Positions 21,735-32,251 of a stretch of DNA of 64,000 bases are shown piece by piece. The stretch lies in contig NC_083394.1 in the NCBI RefSeq assembly GCF_030864355.1, positions 2,666,001 through 2,730,000 on the forward strand. The letters run 5' to 3'. A program made the translations under genes and the position numbers. How positions within the stretch are numbered: position 1 is the stretch's first letter; the number at the start of each line of letters is the position of its first letter. Source of the stretch: Cutaneotrichosporon cavernicola. Taxonomy: Eukaryota > Basidiomycota > Tremellomycetes > Trichosporonales > Trichosporonaceae. The notes under the pieces were generated by a model. It worked only from the letters and a program-made list of their open reading frames with translations. It was not told where the DNA came from and made no database searches.

Positions 21735-24593
21735 ATGTCGACTTCGACAACCCTCTACCCTCAACATCAGTCATCCAACGTATCCCAGACTTCCACTCCA
21801 ATCCAATCCGACCCCGCTCCCGCCCAAAACACCATCACCCAAACTCCATCCCCCACAGGATCCTCTACCAGCAACAACAAAACAAAGCCATCATCTTACA
21901 CACGGGGCCGCTCCTCGGCATCCCGTACAGGTGACAGCCTCTCTCCCTCTCGTGCGGCTCCTCCACCTGCCTCTTCTACCCGATCATCACGTCGCAGCCA
22001 GTCCTCCAAGTCGCCAGAGAAAATGCCTCCGCCAACTGCCGATTCTTCGCCCTCGCCAACCGCGGAGAATACTACGCACAAGACCTCGTCGCCATCCCTT
22101 CATGCTTTGGCAAACGGCCACCACCACTCATCCGACATTGTCATGAGCGACAACACATCTCCTCACGCCAACGGCAACGAGGGTGAGACCCGCTCCGATG
22201 ACGACCAGGACAACAAGGGCAGCGGAAACAAAGATGCGATCAACTCTGCAGACAGTCGCCCATCCAAAGAGCCACGCAAGATCAAGCTCGTCTTTAGGAC
22301 CCCAGTTCTGAAGCTCGCCGCTGATGCTTCTGCGTCAGTCGTTGCCGAGTCTGTGTCGGGTATGCAGACTCGCGAAGCCATCGCGACTCCGACAGACGCG
22401 GCATCGGCTGAGGAGGTAGATCCTGGCGCACTCGCAGTAACCGCAGGCCCTGATGAACCCTGGGCCGAGACTGCCGCCGATGCTCTGGCCCCCAGCGCCG
22501 ATCACACTCCACCGAGGCCACCCAACACCAGGTCCCAAACTCCTCCTGGCACCACCAATGTTGAGACCAACGACATCGCTGGCGCTGTCGTTGCGTCCAA
22601 TCCCAATTCCACCACCGAGTCCGTCGGCGACGCCGCTATTGAGCAAGCAACCTCTTCTACCGCCGACGTTCAACAACCCATCACTACAACCCAGAGCGCT
22701 TCTCCTACCACCCAAACACCAGCTGCCCTCTCTGCTGAGCCCACCCCCATTCCCACCACCGACACCGCCGACGCTGCTTCTGTTGAGCCCACCCCTACCC
22801 CCACTGTCGAAGTCCCTGCCGCCGCCGTCACGGTCCCCTCCACTTCCTCCGCCGACAACACGCCCACCGGTGTCGTAAACGACGTCACCGCCGTCGACAC
22901 GGCCGTCGCGACAGAAGCCTCCATACTCGTTCCTGACGACAAGCCCAAACGTCCACCGAGAAAGAAGCGCAGGCGTGCCCTCCGTCGCGGAGAGGTAGAC
23001 CCGGACGACCTTGAGGCCGTCGCTGCGCAAAAAGCCCGCCATGAACAGATCGACCTCGCGCTTGCGTCGCTCAAGGAGCAAGAACAACAAGTCCTCAACG
23101 ACACACACCCAAAGCTCCTCACACTCTGGAGCGATCTGGAAGAGCGTTTCAATCGGATCATCGGGTACCGCGACGCACAGTACGAGGCGCAACAAGCAGA
23201 GCTCAAGAAGACTTTTGACCTTGAGCAGCAACAGAACCAGTTCCAGTTTTACGTGAGTCACGCCGTGATCCGTGCAAGCTGACAGCTTCAGGCGGACCGC
23301 GAGGACATCTCGCTCCAGATGACCTTTGAGATTGCTAGGAAAAAGGCACGCCTCGCGGCAGAGAAGGTCTACCACGACATGAACGACGGGCGTCCAAGCA
23401 ACAAGCGCATGTTCACCAACATGCCCATGTTGGGCGAGGGTCGCGGTTGTGGAGGATGGTACCGCCATCCCACTTCCCTTTTGTCCGACCAGTCAGAGGA
23501 CACTGCGTATGTCGTCAAGGACGCCATCGTCCGCAAGCGTCGCCGTATCGACTTGGGTCCTGAGGGCGCGACGGCCACCGAGGCCATCGACGACCTCATT
23601 GAGCTCGGCTTGCGTGAGCCCGAGCCCGAGCCCGAGCCGTCTCCCGAGCCAGAGTCTGAGGACGATGACGAGATTATGGTGGACGAGCCGGCCCTGATGC
23701 TCGAGTTCTCGCCGCCTTCACCAGAACCCGCTCCAATTCCGTCTCGTCTGCCGCCTCCTCCACACGCCCGGGTGACTCCGTCTCCTGCGATTCCTTCCCC
23801 GGTCGATCTGCGCCGTAGCCCGCCTCTACGGATAGCTCATTCTCAGTCGCCTTCGGCGCCGTTCAACCTTCCTCCCCCACCCATGATGGCAGGGCGGCCC
23901 TTAGGCCCACCCCAAGCTGCTGGACCTCCGTCACGCTTTGCGCAGCCTCCTCCCGGAGATCGGCGATGGGATGAGTTTGAGCGCCGAACATCACGTACAG
24001 AGGAACAGCCTTTGCCCCTTCGCGACGACCCTCTGTTACACCGCGACCTCCGCGAGGCCCGCGATCTTCGCGATCCTCGTGACGCTCGCGACCCCCGCGA
24101 ACCCCGCGAACTCCGTGACCCTCGTGACCCCCGGACTCGTGACCCGCGTGACCCCCGCGACCTCCGCGGTCCATCTGAGCAGCCGCTTGTGCGCCACCAC
24201 GAAGAGCCGCTTGATCAACGAGGGCCGTACCGTGACAACCGTACGTGGTTCCACCGCCCAACTCCGAGCTTCAACGCACCTCCTCCGCCTGCACCTCCGC
24301 CGCCTTCACAAGGTGCCCCGCCGGGATACTACCGCAACGGTTGGCACGAGAACGCGTACCAGCGTCCGCCGGCTGCGCCCATGCCGCCCATGCGGCCTCC
24401 TCAGACTGCGACTGCCACAGGTCCACCCCCTCCACCTCAGCCTCCCACGGCGACGATTAGTGGAGACGGCCACTGGGCAAGGAACGAATGGAACCGGCGC
24501 GAGCAGTATTACAGCCGTCCACCACGCACGGCGGTTTGGGGCGAGCACCCAGGACCGAGCGCGCCTGCTGGGTATGCGACTGGGCGACCTTGA
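21735..24593 (+). CDS. Sds3-like Sin3/Rpd3 histone deacetylase complex subunit
   Basis: Exons 21735-23252 and 23292-24593 join in phase 0 to 939 residues. The first 400 residues are Ser/Thr/Pro/Ala-rich and disordered. A nuclear-localisation-like RPPRKKRRRALRRG lies near residue 408. Residues ~420-550 form a charged helical block across the intron (DPDDLEAVAAQKARHEQID, LASLKEQEQQVL, LEERFNRIIGYRDAQYEAQ, then DISLQMTFEIARKKARLAAEK) that resembles the Sds3/BRMS1 coiled-coil domain. The C-terminal 350 residues are Pro-rich and contain an EP repeat and a long Arg-Asp/Arg-Glu-Pro dipeptide-like repeat (nt about 24040-24175). Sds3 scaffolds the Rpd3L deacetylase. The family call is by pattern; a related Sin3-complex coiled-coil protein is the main alternative. 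Confidence 0.7.
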
Positions 24594-25234
24594 GACGCAC
24601 GGACTGTAGGAGAGCTGCACAGCTCCGGTCCAGCGACCCGCGTCGCCATTTCATGATTCGAACACAGGGTTGTAGGAGCTCAGACTTATTATAGTTGCGT
24701 TGCTGCATCATGTGTCATGGTATTGGAGAGGGTTGGTTGGCTGAGAGAAGCATTTGATACAGTACTTGGCGATGGATGAAAACTGACGCATTTAAGCTTT
24801 GGCATGCGGTGCCTGGATGGTGCGATATGCCGATATGCCGAGTTGGTCATATGTCATGTTGAATGACCCTTTGAAGGGTAGGGTAAAAGGGGCCCAAGCC
24901 TCAGGGAGGGGTCAAATCAAGTTGGAACACGGCGATTGATGAGCGCCATTTCATTAGAATCATTACAAAGCGAAGCGAAACAACAAGCCGTCACATCTCT
25001 TCTTGTAACGAGCCAGTCCATACTGTCCAGCCACTGCTCTTGCAACTAGAATTCCCAACAACCACGTCGTGTATCCACATCGTCCCACTCAATCACTCAA
25101 TCTCCCTACATAAAGACCTATCCCATCCGAAACAACTCATCATTTCGTCTTCATCAATCAGACACACTGCCCATCACCAGGGCGACCACACCCATCTCCT
25201 TCCCCGTTCATTGGATCTCCCAACACCAGGCACA
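24594..25234. other. spacer and promoter of the sterol-desaturase-like gene
   Basis: No gene seen. It holds the 3' region of the Sds3-like gene, then a pyrimidine-rich leader from about 25060. Start codon at 25235. Confidence 0.5.
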
Positions 25235-26689
25235 ATGATAAGCGACTCGCCTGTCGTCATGGGCGGAGCCGTGCGTCGGCCCAGTGCCAACGTCAAGACT
25301 CAGAACAGCAAGGTGGATACCAAGGCCAAGGCCAACGGCAACGTCAACGACAACGTCAACGGCAAGGAGAGCACGTATAAAGGCAGTGAGTTCCAAATGA
25401 GTTGAATCAGTAGGAGACGCTGACACACTCGACTTGTTCCCTCATTGATTCGCTCCCGTGTCCCTGCTTCATGTCCATCTCACGCAACCTTGTCCATATT
25501 CGGCAAGCATCCGCGCGCATCGTTCACCTTGACTCACACCCACTTTGACATGGCCATCCCATCCGCCCACCGTTTTCCTACGGCATTCTCCCCTCTTGTT
25601 GTTCCAACCTTCCCCCCACTTCTTCCTTCCCTCACAACACAGAGGAGCACAACTGGGCGCTCCAGGCCTCCTCTCGAATCAACCAGGACGGCGTCTGGCA
25701 ACACGTCTTAACCATCGGCATCATCTACCTCACTTACTGGATCAACCAGCAGCCCGCCACAGGACGGTTCTACGACGCCCTCACAGCTAAATATGGCGCC
25801 TTCAACATCAACATGTGGGGCACATGGATCGTCTCCTCGGCAGTCTACTGGACCCTCGGACTTATCTTCATGGCCTTTGACATGAACGACACCCTACACT
25901 CGTACGTCAAGCGGTTCAAGATCCAGCCCGACCGCCGCGTCACCTGGGCCGAGTACCGCCAGGTCCTTGTCTGCGTGGTCAAGAACCAGATCTTCGTCAA
26001 CTTGCCTTTGATTTACGGCGTCTCGCGCTGGGCCATCCTCGATACCTCCTCCAACTTGCCCGGATGGTGGAAGACGTTTGGCGTGTACTTTGGGTGCATG
26101 TTCTGCGAGGAGGCCGGCTTCTATTTCGTCCATCGCCTCGTACACCACCCCAAACTCTATGCCAAGATCCACAAGATGCACCACCAGTTCACCGCGCCAG
26201 TCGCTTTCGCAAGCACGTACTGCACCCTGGCAGAGCAGGTCTTTGTGAGTTCCGCCAGGAGGGAACAAGGAGCTAATATCAGAGCAACATCGGGCCGATC
26301 CTGATCGGTATTGTGATTATGCGGCCACACTGGTCGCTCATGATCCTCTTCTTCTGCTCGCTTGAGATCGGGACGCTGTGCACCCAGTGAGTGGCGAGAG
26401 TGATCGTCCCTCAGCTCAGACGTGTAACAACAGCTGACTCCAGCTCGGACTACAACATCCCTGGACTGTACGATGCGCTCATCCACGACTGGCACCACTG
26501 TGAGTCTCCCTTCCTTGGGAAATGCTGACGCCAGACGCGTTTACGGAGAACTTTGGCCCCACAGGCCTCCTCGACGACATCCTCGGCACCAACAAGCAGT
26601 ACAAGGTCTGGCTTGCAGAGCTGCGCCGCCGCGACGGCGAGGGATGGAAGCACGCTGCGCGCACGGCTCTGGCCGATGCCACGCAGTAG
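25235..26689 (+). CDS. Erg25/FAXDC2-type sterol desaturase superfamily protein
   Basis: Exons 25235-25385, 25643-26244, 26283-26386, 26444-26499 and 26535-26689 join to 355 residues. The three di-iron histidine boxes are present: HRLVHH (HX3HH), HKMHH (HX2HH) and HDWHH (HX2HH), the last split from the following YAF by intron 4. Several hydrophobic segments fit an ER multi-pass enzyme. Family members oxidise sterol C4-methyl groups or hydroxylate fatty acyl chains. The region after the last box (TGLLDDILGTNKQYK) looks closer to FAXDC2-like proteins than to canonical Erg25, so the substrate is uncertain. The first exon encodes a Lys/Asn-rich soluble tail with NVN repeats. Confidence 0.88.
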
Positions 26690-27235
26690 TGCGAGCAGCG
26701 AGCGCAAGACCGAGAGCGAGCCTGCCAACGAGCGGGCCTGTGCAGTATCAGAAGTATATCCTATGCAGTGCTGTTGATCTTGGACGGTCACCCACTCTTA
26801 CTTTTGCCCACATCTTGCTTCACCTAACAACCATCAGTTGGTCCTCGCCTCTGATATCGCTGTTCAAAGGGGAATCCCGCGATACCCGGAGAGACGTCCC
26901 CGACTCGCCGCGATCGTAATTGACAGGCGTCCTAAGGCAAGCATAGGATCGAGGTGACTGTGTAATAGAGGCAGGATGTGGGTGGAGTGAAGTTGTTTCT
27001 CGCATCTTCAACTGTGCTCTGCCTTCCGCCCCATAACCCCACAACACCACAAAGTTATCCTCTCTAACTTTACTTCTTGCTCTCTCTCTCTCACACACAC
27101 CCCAATATCATATCGGCATCCCTACCCTTCCCTCCCCTCTGCAATATCCTTGATAGCACCTTTCTCACTAACCTTCCCTCCTTCCCTTCGCCGATCTACC
27201 ACTTCCCTCCCCTGCTCCCCTCAGCGTTGCAGACA
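26690..27235. other. spacer with CT-rich leader-like tract
   Basis: No gene. From about 27060 to 27235 the sequence is a dense pyrimidine tract ending in an acceptor-like CCCCTCAG, identical in style to promoters of intact genes here. It probably was the leader of the degraded gene that follows. Confidence 0.45.
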
Positions 27236-27720
27236 GTGACGCCCTTGTCAACGACGTCGACAACGGCGCGCGCAACGGCGACACTCGTACCAACGACGTT
27301 TCTGACAATGACGCCCGCAACAATGACCGCCCTGTTTCTTGCCGGCAGCCCTCGCGTCCTCGAACTAGCTCTTCCTCTGCAACTCAACCTCCCGGGAGCT
27401 GATTGGCGAGCCGTTCAGGAGCGGATGGCAAACTGGGTCAACTTCTGAGAACCAGCTTCACCACAAGGATCGTGAAGCTGAGAGAAGAGACTTCCATATG
27501 GTGGACTGACTTGTCCAACGTTTTGCACCTCCCTGGAAGGGGGAGAACGAACAGCTCCGCAACGCCAAGCACGACCTCAACGAAGAAAACCAAACCACTA
27601 TCACCTCCATTGGAAGAGGTAACCGGCTTGAGTGTGACCTTTTTTCATTTGCGGCGCGAGAAGGGGCAACTCCGTGAAGGGAACGGGCGACTCCGCCGAA
27701 TGCTGCGAGAACTGATATAG
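27236..27720 (+). pseudogene. degraded coiled-coil gene fragment
   Basis: Protein-like stretches occupy different frames in sequence: an Asp/Asn-rich run (DNGARNGDTRTNDVSDND), then ENQLHHKDREAERRDF ending in TGA, then GENEQLRNAKHDLNEENQ, then KGQLREGNGRLRRMLRELI ending in TAG at 27718-27720. The last three are heptad-like and charged, as in a coiled coil. The frame changes and the internal stop are not explained by GT-AG introns with the local consensus. I read this as a broken member of the orphan coiled-coil group centred on the gene at 32252. Homology to that gene is suggested by architecture only. Confidence 0.45.
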
Positions 27721-28620
27721 ATATACGGATCAGCGACTGGGCTCGAGTCACACGATCCGAATATCGAAAACCCCAATATGAACATGAATCGCGCGGATCA
27801 GATTTCCGACATGCCTGTCGATCCATATCAGCATGGCAGCCAAGGCGCACAAGGTAATGGCCACGCTTGGCGATGCACTGGGTCTATCAACGAGGAACCA
27901 TTGGCCTGTGATAGTCGCATGGCCACAACACCACCTGCAGCTAACCATCGGGTCAACGCATCGGTCTGTGACGCTGTCGGAGATCCGCAATGTTGTAGTA
28001 CCCGAGCCCCTACGACCCGACCCCTTGAATTGCGCACACGTTCAACCGTATTCGATGCATCGTACATTCACTCTACAACACGCAAGAGGTTTGGAAAGGC
28101 TCGACACGCAACGTAAGCTACCCATAACTGATGCAATAAATGAGACAGAGGAGAACCAGGGCTAACTCAGGGCAAACTCCAGGGAAATTGATAGCCCTTA
28201 ATGGGACTCCCAGAGTAATCAAAAGTACATATCTGGATAGTAATGCTTACAACGCATTGTTTTCAGAGCCTTATTGGAAGTGTACTAAGCCTTGAAGTGC
28301 CCCCGACAGCCGAAAGAAGCACACAAAGAGTCCACGATTCCTGACTGACTCACCGACCCTGTTCACCGCCCATGCCGCCCATCTGTGCTTTGCGAGTGTT
28401 CGGCATACGCAATCTACGGAACCCTGCTTGAATGGCAAGCTGCCTTTGTAAAGTTGGGAGATCGTCAGTGGCAGCCTAGAGTAGTAGCGTGTGGGCAACT
28501 GTCCGCGTATGGTGTTTCAGTTGATTGGGAACGGAGGATTGAGGAGGATCCGATTGTGGCAGTGGTTCCGGGATGGGTGTGAGGGTGCCACAAACAACTT
28601 CGTCGCAGTTTGGGTAGTTT
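27721..28620. other. spacer in the degraded island
   Basis: No gene is supported. Several short ORFs on both strands lack protein-like continuity. Confidence 0.4.
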
Positions 28621-28639
28621 ATCCTCCAAACATCAATCC

Positions 28640-30921
28640 TCGTCTCTTCTCTCTTCGTCTTACATATTCACTAATATATCTCCCCTCCATATACCATCCA
28701 ACTTAACCTTCTCTCTCCATTCTCTCCCACCTTCCAGAAGCCGTTCGTCAACCCGCCGAACTTGGACGGGGGAGGACGAAGGCAGCCGCCAGAGTCGGTC
28801 CCGTTCTCCAACCACCAGTCATGTCAACCAAGACGACTATTCTGGCAGTGGCCACAACGACCCCAGCGCCCACCTGTATGGCCAACCCAACGTTCCACCG
28901 TCGCCAGTGATCTCACACGCACCTGCAGAACAGCCCGGGCACACAATTCTCGACTTCATCCGTCATCTGATGGCGTTACCTCTGCCGATCCCGAATAAGT
29001 TTCCCCAGAGGCTAGGACATGTTTCCGACATGCGGTCTGCTTTTCGACCGACTGGGTATGGTGGTTTCGTTCAGTCTGTTCAACACCCCTGTTATACAGC
29101 CACCTTCCTCGACGACACAGCCGGGCCGACCCCGTGCAATCTCTAGTACTCCCAATACCCGACCAAGTCTTGACGACAACGCTCCTTCCACCAGCTATCA
29201 ACTTGACTCGTTATGCAATGACCCAAACACCAACGGCTCCTTGAGAACCCGGAACCGACGGCCCTTTGAGCAACACACATCACCATAGATCGACCCAATC
29301 CTCCAACCGCTATCTCCGTGGGCCACTCCAAATGCAGTCCTTGTAGCACGCCAGGCTCGATTGAGAACCCCATTTTCCCCTGGGCGATGACGTGCGGCCT
29401 GGGAACATGGGTGGCCCATGTTCCCGGGTCCACATCAATGTGGAGGAATCAAAACTGAAGAAGAGCTGAAGGACCAAATCATTTCAAAGATCTGCAAGCC
29501 CCCCATACGGCACACGTGCCCATACATAAGACAATCTGCAGGGCGTGGCGCGCTACCTAACGGTTTCTCTAGAGCAGCTGGGAACCCAAGATCGTGAACT
29601 CAACTCACGCCTCTCCCGGAATTTCCACCATCTCGGGACTGAGTGGTGAGCCGCACAAGCTTCGATAAAAAGGGAGTTCGATTCATTTCGATTGCTATGA
29701 AAAATTGGTTCAGTGGCCCATTTTTGTAATAGTGACAAAGTGAGCAGCCACCTGCCACAACGAGTGCCACTTTCGGGGAACCTGTGGACTGCCGCAGCTA
29801 TTCGTCTTCAACATTCCTTCCTCTAACGCTACTAATTCCCGTCTTGCTCTACGGCTGTCCCAAACGACTATATTCCACCGGAAACGGAGCCTCCCCAACG
29901 CAAACATCCCAGCCCCTTGAGACCCTGCAAATTCATGCGGTTGTGCTGAGGAGATGCCGCTCAAAACTCCTGATGACACTATGACACTAGCTCCGAGGTA
30001 TCGGAACGCATTGTATACTTGGTCCCTCCTCCCGATTTCGCCCCGGCATTGACTAGCCCGACACAACTGCACCTCCTCCCAGGTCGTCTTCAAAGTCATA
30101 CCAGCAGACAGTGCCTCTCAAGTAGTCCTGAAATCGACAGTCACAGAATCATTCCTCTCAGCCCTCTGCCCAACCCCTCCACAGAGAGCCGGGCTAGCAG
30201 TAAGCTCGCAGCTGTGATGTTGCTCAAGCTCCAAACATGTTGTGGCACACCAACTCAACACTGATAAGCCTTCTTCGCTCGCTTTACAGTAAGAACATGG
30301 TGGGCCGATTTGAAAGCTGTAGGTCTCAGCCTACGAGGGCAGTATTGTTAATAAGTTGGTGTATGAATTCTGGACAGAGCTTGACAAGACCAAGCAGGAG
30401 CTGGCTAACGCGGTACGCCGCTTCCAACACGAAACGGCTTTCCGTGAACAGGTCCAGGAAGAGCTTGGTCAAAGCCGCTATCGCAACTTGAACCTGAATT
30501 CAAGATGAGAACCTTTCAACAAGAGATGTTTAAGGCGATAGTTGATGTGCCGATTACAGATACCTGCGATTGGAACTGGGTCACGACGAGGTTACTCAAG
30601 CCTCTAGTCCCCAGACGTCACATCCATTCCGAACGGGACGATAATCCCGCCATATCCCCCTCAGGTATTGTGTTCCTCGAGCACCATACGGACAGAGTAG
30701 TGGCAATGGTGTATCAATGTTCGGGGTCCCCCGTAAGCTGCGAGTTCTTGACTGCGACGGACCCAAACGACAACCCCATTCTGAATACGTTGCAACATCA
30801 TCGTGGATATGAGTGTCATCCTTCCCTGCCGAGATCGGACAGCTCAACTTTCCCCACAGCACCCTCAATCAACGCACCTGACTCAATGGAGACAGCACCA
30901 GAAAATCAGAAGACGAGGTAG
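28640..30921 (+). pseudogene. degraded Ser/Pro-rich plus coiled-coil gene
   Basis: A pyrimidine-rich leader (about 28620-28735) precedes protein-like segments lying in changing frames. They are: a Ser/Arg/Pro-rich stretch (about 28730-29050), a Thr/Ser/Pro stretch (29060-29290), a short piece with KCSPC (to about 29455), a coiled-coil piece with ELDKTKQELANAVRRF and REQVQEELGQ (about 30340-30500), and a tail ORF (30505-30921). The order (Ser/Pro-rich, coiled coil, tail) mirrors the intact gene at 32252-34899. Multi-exon splicing could rescue some joins, but no set of introns with the local consensus was found. No family is recognised. Confidence 0.4.
29401..29425. repeat. perfect 11-bp inverted repeat, 3-nt loop
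   Basis: GGGAACATGGG and its exact complement flank a TGG loop. It would form a stable hairpin in DNA or RNA. It lies in the degraded island and has no neighbouring promoter or element end that explains it. Confidence 0.85.
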
Positions 30922-32251
30922 GAGAAGTGGGACAACCAAGGGACAACCTTCGACATATACAAAAGCGTCAACAGTGGAAGAACCAGAAGGAGGCCGAGGG
31001 ACGTTGCTGAGGGCGGAAGGCTACTTCTTGACTTCATTGGAAGGTGAGCAGACTTAATTCGGTGTGGTTCAATTCGATGGGACGTAATGGCGGAGATGAC
31101 GTAGTAGAGTGGCGGGAGTGACGATTTAAGCACCATATAATCTTACGTTATCGCATTAACATGGTCCATTACTCCTCAACAGAGAGAACAGAGATCACCC
31201 ATGCCACCTCAACACGCCACTGCGCCCATATCCCACTCCTCATGCTCATAGTTCTTCTCTATCGAGTATATACCGCCACTGCAGCACCCTACTTCCACAA
31301 ACACCATACCCCAACCCTCGTCACTGCCACCACCCCCGTCGCTGGCGCTCTGCCTTGGCTTCGACCTTGCAGTTGGAAGCCTCCCCGCACCCCCATCTGG
31401 GCTTTTACTATCTAGGCCTTGACTATCTAGGCCTTGACTACTGTATGAAACCTCCCTTCTGGTTCCCCGTGTTCTGGGCACCCGCTTCTGGCGGCTTCTA
31501 GGCACCCTTCCCCAACAAACCAAGTAAACACCACGTTATCGTTATACCCACACCACACGCTAACATTGGCAACTCAAGCGCTCCTCGGGAGCTCAGGATC
31601 AACCCCTCATCACGATCAACGCGCTACTTAAGGCAAGTGAGCCGACACCTAGAGTCCACCCATGTTTCCCCTCAACGGGCTTCGCCAACTTGAGCCGTGT
31701 GTAGAGTGTGGACCTGAGCCATAGCCACTGTCGTGTATAAAATAGGAGATGCCGTAGTGATACTGTACCCGTGCTCGCAGTGAATCTATTGTAATACTCG
31801 AAGCCCTCTCCTAGTTTTATGGCAGACGCCACTTTAACGAAGCACGACATACATTTAGCAGGATGTTCTCCGCCACTAACTGCATAGCTGGGGCCTAGCT
31901 GGGACGATTCATACTAATTGTGACTAAGAGCTCACGTGAGTCGCGCGAGGGCTGGACCACGCACATGCCAGTGCCACATCCCCCTGGCTCCCTGCTCCTA
32001 CCAGTTGTGCACGTCAACCTTCCTTGTGCAACCCAAAATAACGCACTCGTTCTTCCATCTAGGTCATATCCTCACTTCTTTTCCCTCCATCATCTACCTT
32101 CTCCGTACTTGTACCCCATTATCATCAACCGCAACCATCCATTCTTCCTAATCTCCCCCTCTGCTCCCTCGTCATCCTCTACACTCCGCGTACTGTGTCT
32201 CCTTTCCAACCATCCCTTAAATACAGCACCCTTCGCCTACGAGCTCCTGTA
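30922..32251. other. spacer and promoter of the orphan coiled-coil gene
   Basis: An ATG at 31161 opens 84 codons with one hydrophobic run (IPLLMLIVLLY), but nothing else supports a gene. A 15-nt tandem duplication lies at 31408-31440. The last 250 bp before 32252 are pyrimidine-rich and leader-like. Confidence 0.4.
31408..31440. repeat. 15-nt direct tandem duplication
   Basis: ACTATCTAGGCCTTG occurs twice back to back, followed by the first 3 nt of a third copy. Confidence 0.85.

Noticed and set aside
22335..23468. 377-codon minus-strand frame opposite the Sds3-like gene
   Set aside because: Gly/Val-rich shadow of the Ala/Thr/Pro-rich coding strand.
24640..24700. T-loop-like GTTCGAATC on the minus strand
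   Set aside because: Flanks do not fold into a cloverleaf; it lies in the 3' region of a protein gene.
29660..29700. tRNA T-loop-like GTTCGATTC
   Set aside because: No matching acceptor stem, anticodon arm or D-loop could be built around it.
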